Assembly: GCA_903900335.1 (NCBI GenBank)
Contig: CAIUMP010000044.1
Location: forward strand, 162,686-226,685
Length of the DNA: 64,000 bases
Direction of reading: 5' to 3'
Origin: an uncultured Ignavibacteriota bacterium
GTDB taxonomy: Bacteria > Bacteroidota > Ignavibacteria > Palsa-1295
The notes beneath the pieces were generated by a model. That model was given only the letters and a program-made list of their open reading frames with translations, did no database searches and was not told the origin of the DNA. Positions 52,865 through 61,292 of the stretch are shown piece by piece (positions within the stretch are counted from its first letter, which is position 1; every line of letters begins with the position of its first letter). The translations under genes were made by a program, and so were the position numbers.

Positions 52865-53998
52865 TTATAGATCCTTTCGATAGACACGGTACGTTTTGTA
52901 TTTCACACCATTCATCATTTGGGCTGCCCGATTCATCGGGATGTTTGATTCCTGCACCCATGATGCTTCGCCATACTGATAACCTTTCTGCTTAGCCCGC
53001 TGCATCGTTTCTGTGTACAGCATGGCATCTACACCGCGACCACGATACTCTTTGAGCACACCGAGAACAAAAACGCGCACAGTGTCAATGGCCTTCTTCT
53101 TTGTTAGCATGTTCCACAGGCCGACAGGAAGATTCAACCAACCTCGCGGAATACGAGGACCCGCGTGAAAGGCCTGATTAATGTCTGGCAATGAAAGTGC
53201 AAAACCGACAGGTCTCCCATCAACTTCGGCAAAGAGTACGAGATCGGGATCATAGATCTGCTTCAAGTCCTCCGCAAGGAACTCCATCTCATCCGCATTG
53301 AATGGCACGAACCCGTGGTTCTCCCACGCCGTATTGTAGATATGCTTGATGATCTCAACCTCTGCATCAAAGTGCTTCTTATCAAACGCCCGAACCGTGA
53401 TCTTGTTGCGTTCGGCCATGGCCTTTGTGACTCGGACAAGTTTGTCGGAGGCTGCCGTCTCCTGGGAAAGCAGATAGGCGAAGAGGTCGTGATCCTTTTT
53501 GTATCCGCTTCTTTCAATAAGCGATTCGTAATAGCGTGGATTGTATGTCATGAGCAAGACTGGCGGCCGGTCATATCCATTGATAAGTAACCCATACTCA
53601 TCGTTTGACGATGGACTAGCGGGGCCATACGCCACCTTCATTCCGTTGTCGCGAAGGAATTTCTCCGCTGGTTCGAACAGCGCCTTTGCAACGCTAATAT
53701 CGTCAATGCACTCAAAGAAGCCGAAAAATCCAGCGTTCTCGTTCTGCTCCTTAATGTAGTTATCATTAACGGTAGCCATGATACGACCCACGATCTTACC
53801 GTCTCGCTCAGCCAAGTACCATTTCGTTTTTGCGTGTTTGTAATAGGGATTTTTCTCCTCGTTGATGAGCTTCATCCGGTCCATCTCCAGCGGGGGAATC
53901 CAGTTGGGATCATCCTTGTAGATATCCCACATCATTCGAACAAATGCAAGCTTGTCAGGCTTAGTAGAAATTTCGCGGACTTTCACGGCACTATTCAT
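52865..53998 (-). CDS. GNAT-fold acyltransferase-like protein
   Basis: 377 residues. The N-terminal half (FVRMMWDIYKDDPNWIPPLE MDR ... AERDGKIVGRIMATVND) and C-terminal half (VRVFVLGVLKEYRGRGVDAM LYTETMQRAKQKGYQYGEAS WVQESNIPMNRAAQMMNG) resemble a tandem GNAT protein; the acetyl-CoA loop is probably the RGRGVD segment. Substrate unknown. It overlaps the upstream gene by 4 bp. Confidence 0.8.
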   Translation of the reverse strand: MNSAVKVREISTKPDKLAFVRMMWDIYKDDPNWIPPLEMDRMKLINEEKNPYYKHAKTKWYLAERDGKIVGRIMATVNDNYIKEQNENAGFFGFFECIDDISVAKALFEPAEKFLRDNGMKVAYGPASPSSNDEYGLLINGYDRPPVLLMTYNPRYYESLIERSGYKKDHDLFAYLLSQETAASDKLVRVTKAMAERNKITVRAFDKKHFDAEVEIIKHIYNTAWENHGFVPFNADEMEFLAEDLKQIYDPDLVLFAEVDGRPVGFALSLPDINQAFHAGPRIPRGWLNLPVGLWNMLTKKKAIDTVRVFVLGVLKEYRGRGVDAMLYTETMQRAKQKGYQYGEASWVQESNIPMNRAAQMMNGVKYKTYRVYRKDL

Positions 53999-54735
53999 TT
54001 TTTCGATGTCCTTTTCTTAGTCTTGTCAGCCCCTCCGCTGCTGGGATTAGCGGCTGCATTTTGAGCGGCATTGAATTCGGCGATCTTCTTATTCGCCCAG
54101 GCTGTGGCCTTCTGGGATGCCTCGCTTGTCTTCTTCAATTCCACGGTGGTAGCGTCGATCACCTTCATCAACTTTGTGTATTGTGCGGCATCGTCTTTTG
54201 ACGGGATCGCCAACCCGGACTTACCGACCTGGTAGTTCGTATGATGTAGGAAGCCCAGGACATCCAGAACTTGCGAATAGAGCTTACTTAGTGTTCCAAC
54301 GTGAACGTCGAATGCCTTGCAATCGGCTGCTTGGGATTCTCCAAAAGCCACTAACGATTTCTCCTCGACTCCGGGAGGCATGGATTGTTCTATCGCAAAA
54401 ATAGAATCCTGCAGTGCTTGCGAGAGAGAATCCACCGCACGCTCGGTGTGCTTCAAGAACTCAAGAAAGCGCACCCCAACCACGAGGTTCTGGGCAACGT
54501 GAGCGGAATCCAGATTCTGCAATTCTAACGGACGAACGTTGTTCATCTCCGCGATGTGCGTGTTGAAATCTTCAGTGTTCAGCTGGAGTGCGGCCATAAC
54601 GGACTCGATAACTTTGTCCACCCGTTGTCGCAGTTCCTGCTGTGCATTGGCCTCGGTTTGCGCGTTTGCAGAAAAGGCTGTTAGCATGAGCAGAACAGCA
54701 GCAAAAACAGTATGTCGGAAAGTGTTTTTCAGCAT
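53995..54735 (-). CDS. Exported coiled-coil protein
   Basis: 246 residues: signal peptide MLKNTFRHTVFAAVLLMLTA FSANAQ, then long helices (QQELRQRVDKVIESVMAALQ, ERAVDSLSQALQDSIFAIEQ) and a Lys-rich tail (GGADKTKKRTSKK). No family recognised. It is translationally coupled to the GNAT gene. Confidence 0.72.
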   Translation of the reverse strand: MLKNTFRHTVFAAVLLMLTAFSANAQTEANAQQELRQRVDKVIESVMAALQLNTEDFNTHIAEMNNVRPLELQNLDSAHVAQNLVVGVRFLEFLKHTERAVDSLSQALQDSIFAIEQSMPPGVEEKSLVAFGESQAADCKAFDVHVGTLSKLYSQVLDVLGFLHHTNYQVGKSGLAIPSKDDAAQYTKLMKVIDATTVELKKTSEASQKATAWANKKIAEFNAAQNAAANPSSGGADKTKKRTSKK

Positions 54736-54943
54736 AGAATAGTTAGAGTGTGCATCTAACTATTTCACAGTCGGGAAAGATTCATATCCTCGCTCTAACC
54801 ACTCTCGGAATCGAGAGTGCTCTGACACAACACCGGCAACGTGAGGTGGGAGCGATTAGCGCTTTTGGACGGTTGTCCAATACTCTTCGGATTTTGCCCA
54901 CTATCCGTCAGTAGGGGCACCGAAACAGCAGTGTAAGCACGCG

Positions 54944-57900
54944 ATGAATTCCTTGTGCCATCGGTATCTTAATCAGAATATCCTCCCTTTCGTAGGGCGG
55001 TCGGGGGAGCTACGGCAAATTCGAAACCTATTTCGCGGGTTTCTGGAAGATGGAGAGTCAAAGTACGCCCTGATCACAGGGGAGTCCGGCAGCGGCAAAT
55101 CGCGGTTGGTTCGGGAGTTCGAGGAAGGGCTCCGCGAGGAATTTGGCGAGGCCTGCGTAGTTGTACATGCGCGCTATCTCGAAGGCAATGCGGCAGCTCT
55201 CACACCATTGGTCAACGCCTTCACCGCTACGCTGACCCAACAAGAGCATTTGAAGTCGCTTCTGCGCGGCCTGAAGTTGCTTCGACCTTCCCACCTTGAA
55301 ACAGCCGTGCTTGCAGAAGCAGAATCCCGGAGCACAGAGCCGCCGCCTCTTCAGGTCCTTCTCGATTCTCTTTCCGTGATCGCAAATCGTTTCCCTTTGA
55401 TCCTCATTCTAGAGGACGTCCACAACATTGAAGACTTGCCGCTTTTCGACCAGTTCTTCTTGGGATTGAGTAGCGCGCCGAAATTCGTGCTACTTACTGA
55501 GCGGACGGGCTCGGCAAAACACTTTCAAGGTCAATCAGCAGAGCAAGTTATGCGTGAGATAGCACTTCGGGAGGAGTGCACCTCCGGGGTGCTTCCGCTG
55601 GCTGATTTCGGCAAGGAGGATGTCGCCAGGCTATTCCAGATTCTATTTGTTGTCGAACCAAGCAGCGCATTGGTGGACACGGTACTGTCACGAACTGGAG
55701 GACGACCGCTCGCCTTGCGCTCTATGTTGCGCCAGCTGGTGACAAGTGGTGTACTCCTCTATGAACACGGCTCTTGGCAGGAAGATACGACGGCGACGCT
55801 TCGGGAGTCTGCTCCCGAACCCGGCGACGAGGAGGAATTAGCGCGGTTCCAGGGCGAGTTGCAGCGATTGAACGAACAGGAGCAGGTGGTGGCGATGCAC
55901 GCTGCAATGCTTGGAGAGCAATTCGACATACGCTTGCTCCAGAAGATCATCGATCATCGGCTGGGATCAGATGGTCTTAGCGCAGAACTATTTGAGCGTG
56001 CAATCGAACTCTTGACTTTCAAGTCTATCATCCGGCGCGCGACACCTTCAATTGTTTTATCACTAGATCAGCCAGGGGGTCCGTCTGCTTCATATCAGCC
56101 ATCAAATGCCAAAGATGGAAGCCTCTTCTGTTACGAGTTCTCCCATCAACACTTCTGGAGTACAGTATTAGAAGGGGCACGCGCCGCTGTCAGCGGAGAG
56201 CATGATCTTGTCTTGCGAATCGTCCAACTCGCTGGGGCTGAACACCTTCCGCTCTATAGTAGCGCATTCCTGACTGTAACTGGTACCCCCTTTACACTTC
56301 CGAAAAATGTCGGAAGCAGTTCGGGAGTATCTGTTTCGAAGGCTCCTCCCGGCGCGACGATGTTGAATTCGGTGGAGTATTTTCTTCACTGGGCTAGCGC
56401 GGTAATACGCTCCCTTTGGTCACAGGAGCCCCAGCAGTGCCTTCGGTTACTTGTTGCGCTGCGCCCTATAAGGGACGAGGTCACTTGGCGATTTGGCCCG
56501 GAGCTGGGCGAGAGTGCGATGGGTTCGCTTTTGGAACTTCATAGTTTACTGGTCGAAGCATTTTTGCGAACAGGTTCTTCTGTTGAAGCGGAGCGCGATC
56601 TCGAGCATGCTGCAGTACTCGAGAAGTTCACCCAATCTTCCAAACAATATTCGGCCCTGTTCCGAGGGATTACGAAGGGCAAAGTTGCGACGCTTCGGGC
56701 GATACTCCACGCCGGTCGCACTTCTTACCCTGAGTTTGAGCGCTGGGCGTCGGAGGCACGTGCCGCGCTTGCAGATCTACCGGAGTCCAATCTGGATCGT
56801 GCCAGACTCTTGACGCTCCTAGTCCGGACGAAGGGTGAAGCCCTGCTGAACATGGGCAGGTTCAAAGAAGCCGACGCACTTGTAGAGCATGGGATGCCGA
56901 CCGCGCGCCTACTTGCGGACTCTCGATTCGACGAGTACTCACTCTACTATCGCGTTGCTGTCAACAGTAAACTAAAGCAAGATCAGAACGCCCAGGCGAC
57001 GGAGCTCACGCAGCAGATCATGACACAAGCTCAGCACCGGGGCAATACGCTGGTCGAAACAACATTCCAATTTCAGGCAGCGCTCGCTTCTTTTAGCACG
57101 GGAGACCTCCTCGCCGCAACTCGCTATTGCGATCTTGGTATCATCAACGGGAGGCGTTATGGCATTCGCTTCGTTGAAACGATGTGCTACCTTTGGCGCA
57201 TGATCATCGCGGGCGTACAGCAGGACGCCGAGAAGGTAAAGGAATGTTCGCAGCAACTATCGATGCTTGTTGAAGATGCGCGAGTGGTTGCCCAGTCACC
57301 GAATCTCTTGCAACGAATCGCGCTTATTGAAGGGCGAGCTACTGCGATGAATTTTCTGGGGCGGTTTCATGCCGCGCTGGAATTTGCTGATGATGCTATT
57401 CAGCTTGCCGTCCGGTCGAACCACGATAGCTTTGCTGCATGGGCTCGCAACGAAAAGGCATTCGCGTTGATCGGTCTCGGGCGCTTCGAGGAGGCACTGG
57501 CAGTTGCACAGGCCTGCGTCGAACTTGCCGGCGAGCAGCGAATGGCGGAGCGCACGGCACGCACAGCGCTCATCATGGCGTACGCCGGCGTCGGGCTCTT
57601 TGATGAAGCTCGGGCAGAAGCTGACAAGGCCAGAATCGAATACAACGAACATAACCCGTACTTTCTGCGATTCGCCTTAGCAGAAGCACGGTTGATGAAG
57701 CTATCGCTTGCTGCGTCTCATAGTAAGACGGAACGCCACCACATCCGCATAAAGCTGACAAATGCTGTTTCCGATATTCTCTCCTTCGTAGAGCACTGGA
57801 ACGCACCTCTGCTGCACGATCAAATTCAAGCGGAATTTCAAGCGGTAATGACGAAGAAGCCCGCGATAGAACGGCTTCCAAGATTCAGCGAAGAAGGGCC

Positions 57901-58756
57901 CGACGGAGTCCTGGTCAGCCAGTCCATAGAGCCCAAAATTCGATTGTGGACATTCGGCCCCTTGTTGGCCTCCGAAGTGACCGATGACTCTGACACTACC
58001 GCCCCGCCGATTGATTCGGAATTGCGAGAAGCACGAACTCGAGACCGCGATTCGAAAGTGCGTCAACTGATTTCGCTGTTGCTCGTCAGCAGGGCAGAAG
58101 CACCCGATAGCCGCGGAGGGCACATGGCCGGAACACTAACGAGGGAGTATCTAATAGACCAGCTGTGGTCAGAAGGTGAGCTCGCGAGTGCAGCCAACGT
58201 CCTTCACACGACAATAAAGCGTGCACGATTACTCCTAGGAAATCCGGACTCCATTCTCCTAAATGAAGATGGATACTTCCTGTCTCCCATTGTGTGGAGT
58301 GATTGTGAAGCCGTCATTCGTCATTACTCGGATTCACGACAGTCTACGAAACGAAGCGCGCTATTTTCGATATCCTTTCACCACGAGCAGATCATCAAAC
58401 TGACGGATCGTGGCCCTTTTCTAGATGGGGTTTTTGGACCTTGGCTCGATAGCCTCCGTACGAGGTTGACCACCCTCCGACGAACAGCTCTTGTCCGATT
58501 GATCCAGACAGACATCGATCGCGGCCTTTTCGATCGCGTCGAAGAGCTCTGTCATAAGCTGTTGCTGCTTGATGAGTTTGACGAGGAAGCGACCCGTGGG
58601 TTGATGCTCGTGGCAGCGAGGCGCAACCAAAAGGCTCAGCTTAGCAGAGTATTCCTAGACTATTCATCAAGATTGAAGACCGAACTTAAAGGAGAGCCAT
58701 CGAAAGAAATGTTAGGCCTTTACGAGAGTCTTGCGGGGATAGCTGAGTCACCTTAA
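54944..58756 (+). CDS. Large AAA/TPR regulator with C-terminal SARP-type DNA-binding and BTAD-like region
   Basis: 1270 residues. N-terminal ATPase (AAA_16/STAND type): FVGRSGELRQIRNLF, Walker A GESGSGKS at about 46-53, and LILILEDVHNIEDL as Walker B. A long helical TPR-like middle runs from about 480 to 950. The C-terminal ~270 residues look like an OmpR/SARP winged helix (LWTFGPLLASEV ... LTREYLIDQLWSEGELASAA NVLHTTIKRARLLLG ... LNEDGYFLSP) followed by a bacterial-transcriptional-activator helical domain (LIQTDIDRGLFDRVEELCHK LLLLDEFDEEATRGLML). In classical SARPs the DNA-binding part is N-terminal; here it is last, as in MalT. Predicted ATP-dependent transcription activator; inducer and targets unknown. 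Confidence 0.82.
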   Translation: MNSLCHRYLNQNILPFVGRSGELRQIRNLFRGFLEDGESKYALITGESGSGKSRLVREFEEGLREEFGEACVVVHARYLEGNAAALTPLVNAFTATLTQQEHLKSLLRGLKLLRPSHLETAVLAEAESRSTEPPPLQVLLDSLSVIANRFPLILILEDVHNIEDLPLFDQFFLGLSSAPKFVLLTERTGSAKHFQGQSAEQVMREIALREECTSGVLPLADFGKEDVARLFQILFVVEPSSALVDTVLSRTGGRPLALRSMLRQLVTSGVLLYEHGSWQEDTTATLRESAPEPGDEEELARFQGELQRLNEQEQVVAMHAAMLGEQFDIRLLQKIIDHRLGSDGLSAELFERAIELLTFKSIIRRATPSIVLSLDQPGGPSASYQPSNAKDGSLFCYEFSHQHFWSTVLEGARAAVSGEHDLVLRIVQLAGAEHLPLYSSAFLTVTGTPFTLPKNVGSSSGVSVSKAPPGATMLNSVEYFLHWASAVIRSLWSQEPQQCLRLLVALRPIRDEVTWRFGPELGESAMGSLLELHSLLVEAFLRTGSSVEAERDLEHAAVLEKFTQSSKQYSALFRGITKGKVATLRAILHAGRTSYPEFERWASEARAALADLPESNLDRARLLTLLVRTKGEALLNMGRFKEADALVEHGMPTARLLADSRFDEYSLYYRVAVNSKLKQDQNAQATELTQQIMTQAQHRGNTLVETTFQFQAALASFSTGDLLAATRYCDLGIINGRRYGIRFVETMCYLWRMIIAGVQQDAEKVKECSQQLSMLVEDARVVAQSPNLLQRIALIEGRATAMNFLGRFHAALEFADDAIQLAVRSNHDSFAAWARNEKAFALIGLGRFEEALAVAQACVELAGEQRMAERTARTALIMAYAGVGLFDEARAEADKARIEYNEHNPYFLRFALAEARLMKLSLAASHSKTERHHIRIKLTNAVSDILSFVEHWNAPLLHDQIQAEFQAVMTKKPAIERLPRFSEEGPDGVLVSQSIEPKIRLWTFGPLLASEVTDDSDTTAPPIDSELREARTRDRDSKVRQLISLLLVSRAEAPDSRGGHMAGTLTREYLIDQLWSEGELASAANVLHTTIKRARLLLGNPDSILLNEDGYFLSPIVWSDCEAVIRHYSDSRQSTKRSALFSISFHHEQIIKLTDRGPFLDGVFGPWLDSLRTRLTTLRRTALVRLIQTDIDRGLFDRVEELCHKLLLLDEFDEEATRGLMLVAARRNQKAQLSRVFLDYSSRLKTELKGEPSKEMLGLYESLAGIAESP

Positions 58757-58770
58757 CACCTCCGCTCCTT

Positions 58771-59613
58771 TCAACTCAGAAAAGCCTGCAGTCCTTCATA
58801 CATGAAGTCTCTGCATGCTGACAGGGCCTCCTCGGTATTATGAAAGAGCCCATACACCGCTGATCCTGACCCCGTCATGAGGGCAAAGTATGCACCCCGT
58901 TCATACATCGAGCCTTTGATAATACCGAGTCTGGGATGCCGCGCGAAAATCGATGACTCAAAATCATTTCGCACCCCTCCTCCCTTTTCAAGACGTGGTA
59001 GAACTGACAACTCTGATCGTAGAAATGAGCTTGGATCAAGACCATCGTAAGCCTCCCGTGTCGACACGTGTATCGTTGGATCGACCACGATGAGAATGGA
59101 TGATGAAAGTTCGAGCTCGATCGGAGTGAGAATATCTCCGATCCCAGTGGCAAGAGCGGCCCGAGACTCGCTCAAGAAGAATGGTACGTCTGCGCCAATC
59201 CTCGATCCGTTGACCGGCTGCCTCGCAGTATCCTCATGACCTTTCAAAGAATGGGAGTTCACATCCTTCAAGATACGAATCATGGTTGCTGCATCACTTG
59301 AGCCGCCTCCCAGGCCCGCTTGTGCGGGAATTCGCTTTTCTAAGTGCACATGTATTGGCGGTAAGTCCAACCCGGTGGACTCCGAAAATAATCGAGCTGC
59401 CCGCATGACAAGGTTGCGATCATCGACAGGCAGCGATTCGTCCGTGCAAGTGAACCGGAAGTTCTCGGATGGAGTAACCTCCATGGAATCGTGTGGTTCA
59501 AGTACGCGGTAGAAGATGGTTCGGAGTTCGTGATAGCCATCAGGTCTTCGTCGAAGAATCTCGAGACCGAGATTAATCTTAGCGGGCGCGATGTATCGGA
59601 GGGTTTCTGGCAT
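58771..59613 (-). CDS. ispE: 4-diphosphocytidyl-2-C-methyl-D-erythritol kinase
   Basis: 280 residues from ATG 59613. GHMP kinase of the MEP isoprenoid pathway. APAKINLGLEILRRRPDGYH ELRTIF (substrate-binding Lys and His), IPAQAGLGGGSSDAATMIR (ATP loop), GADVPFFL (catalytic Asp region), LMTGSGSAVYGLF near the C-terminus. Normal length. Divergent from the lysine transaminase gene. Confidence 0.95.
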   Translation of the reverse strand: MPETLRYIAPAKINLGLEILRRRPDGYHELRTIFYRVLEPHDSMEVTPSENFRFTCTDESLPVDDRNLVMRAARLFSESTGLDLPPIHVHLEKRIPAQAGLGGGSSDAATMIRILKDVNSHSLKGHEDTARQPVNGSRIGADVPFFLSESRAALATGIGDILTPIELELSSSILIVVDPTIHVSTREAYDGLDPSSFLRSELSVLPRLEKGGGVRNDFESSIFARHPRLGIIKGSMYERGAYFALMTGSGSAVYGLFHNTEEALSACRDFMYEGLQAFLS

Positions 59614-59758
59614 CGTAATCGGCAAGTAGGCGTGAAAACGAATGAGGGTAGGAGTATTGTTCAGTGGTGCATAATTGGTCCGCTCCTGTTACTCACCCAT
59701 CGTGGACTGCTCAGAACGCTGAAAAATGCTGTTTCGGCAGGATTTAGGAAGACAAAAC

Positions 59759-61207
59759 ATGAAAAGTACAACTTTATCGGAAGTAGTCGGTCTTTCATCG
59801 CCGGCACTCCTGAACACCTCGAATGGCCATTCTGGCAATGGAACATTGAAAATGGAGCCTCGTTGGCTTGAGCCAGTGAAAGTGGCACCTTCCAAGGTTC
59901 ACGAAACATTGGCAAGCCACATGCTCGCTGATGGATTCGATCTCGTGATCGACCTCAAAAACTCCCAGGGCACCTGGCTTCAGGATGCCAGAAGCGGGAA
60001 GCGGTATCTCGACTTCTTTACTTTTTTCGGCTCCAGCCCGATCGGGTTGAATCACCCTAAAATGTTCGAGCCGACTTTTCTAGAGTCGCTCCAGCGAGCT
60101 GCGATCAACAAGCCATCCAGTTCAGATGCGTACACCGTCGAGATGGCCGAGTTCGTCGAGACCTTCGCACGGATCGCAATGCCGGACTATCTACCTCACT
60201 CGTTCTTCATCGAGGGCGGTGCACTGGCCGTTGAAAACACGCTGAAAACCGCCTTCGATTGGAAGGTTCGCAAGAACTTCACTCGAGGGTACACAACCGA
60301 GCGCGGACGAATGATCCTGCATTTCCGCTACGCCTTCCATGGTCGCTCGGGATACACCATGTCCCTTACAAACACGGACCCGAACAAGACGCTCTACTTT
60401 CCAAAATTCAAAGATTGGCCACGAGTAGATTCTCCGTATCTCCACTTTCCTCTCAGTGCAGAGAACATCGCCTTGGCCCGCAAGGATGAGGAGCGGGCGG
60501 TTCAGCAGATCAAAGAAGCCTTCATAAACAATCCGGATGACATTGCAGCGATCATCATCGAGCCCATCCAGGCAGAAGGTGGCGATCATCACTTCAGCAA
60601 GGAGTTCATGCTGACACTACGCCAGCTCGCCGATGAGAACGAAGCACTACTGATCTTCGACGAAGTACAAACAGGCATTGGCCTGACTGGCAAGATGTGG
60701 GCGCATCAGCATTACGTGCAACCCGATCTCATGAGCTTCGGAAAGAAGACACAAGTTTGCGGCTTCCTTGCATCGAAACGGGTGGATGAGGTCTTCGACA
60801 ATGTCTTCCAGCGGCCTGGCCGATTGAATTCGACTTGGGGTGGCAATCTTGTCGACATGCTTCGCTGCAAACGCTACCTGGAGATTATTCAAGAAGATAG
60901 CTTGGTGGAGAATGCACGGCTCCAGGGCGAATACCTGCTGGGTGAGCTTACTAACATGCAGTCGGAATTCCCAACACTCGTCTCCGAGTCGCGAGGGATA
61001 GGCCTAATGTGCGCGTTCGATCTTCCGGAGGCGCAGATGCGCGATGTACTACGTCAGAAGTGCTTCGGAGAGGGTCTCATTCTTATTGGCGCTGGTGACC
61101 GCTCGATCCGCTTCCGACCGCCGCTGAACGTCACACAGCAGGAGCTGAGCGATGGTCTGAAGATCATTCGCGAACAGCTAAAGGAGCTAAGCCTTCGAGA
61201 TTATTGA
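59759..61207 (+). CDS. lat: L-lysine 6-transaminase (lysine epsilon-aminotransferase)
   Basis: 482 residues from ATG 59759, with AGGAAG upstream. Class-III PLP aminotransferase giving 2-aminoadipate 6-semialdehyde from lysine and 2-oxoglutarate. SSDAYTVEMAEFVETFARIA MP, IEGGALAVENTLKTAFDWK, AFHGRSGYTMSLTNT, IIEPIQAEGGDHHFSKEF, LIFDEVQTGIGLTGKMWAHQ (PLP Asp), MSFGKKTQVCGF with the PLP Lys near residue 329, and RFRPPLNV. These motifs are specific to the Lat subgroup. No piperideine or aminoadipate dehydrogenase is adjacent. Confidence 0.92.
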   Translation: MKSTTLSEVVGLSSPALLNTSNGHSGNGTLKMEPRWLEPVKVAPSKVHETLASHMLADGFDLVIDLKNSQGTWLQDARSGKRYLDFFTFFGSSPIGLNHPKMFEPTFLESLQRAAINKPSSSDAYTVEMAEFVETFARIAMPDYLPHSFFIEGGALAVENTLKTAFDWKVRKNFTRGYTTERGRMILHFRYAFHGRSGYTMSLTNTDPNKTLYFPKFKDWPRVDSPYLHFPLSAENIALARKDEERAVQQIKEAFINNPDDIAAIIIEPIQAEGGDHHFSKEFMLTLRQLADENEALLIFDEVQTGIGLTGKMWAHQHYVQPDLMSFGKKTQVCGFLASKRVDEVFDNVFQRPGRLNSTWGGNLVDMLRCKRYLEIIQEDSLVENARLQGEYLLGELTNMQSEFPTLVSESRGIGLMCAFDLPEAQMRDVLRQKCFGEGLILIGAGDRSIRFRPPLNVTQQELSDGLKIIREQLKELSLRDY

Positions 61208-61212
61208 TATGA

Positions 61213-61241
61213 AAGAAGCCCGCGATATTCGCGGGCTTCTT
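61213..61241. terminator. Bidirectional rho-independent terminator
   Basis: AAGAAGCCCGCGA TAT TCGCGGGCTTCTT, immediately after lat and facing the convergent repeat gene. Confidence 0.9.
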
Positions 61242-61292
61242 CGTTCTCGATTAGCTGGGTTCAAATTACCTTGACTACCATTTCGGTCGCGA

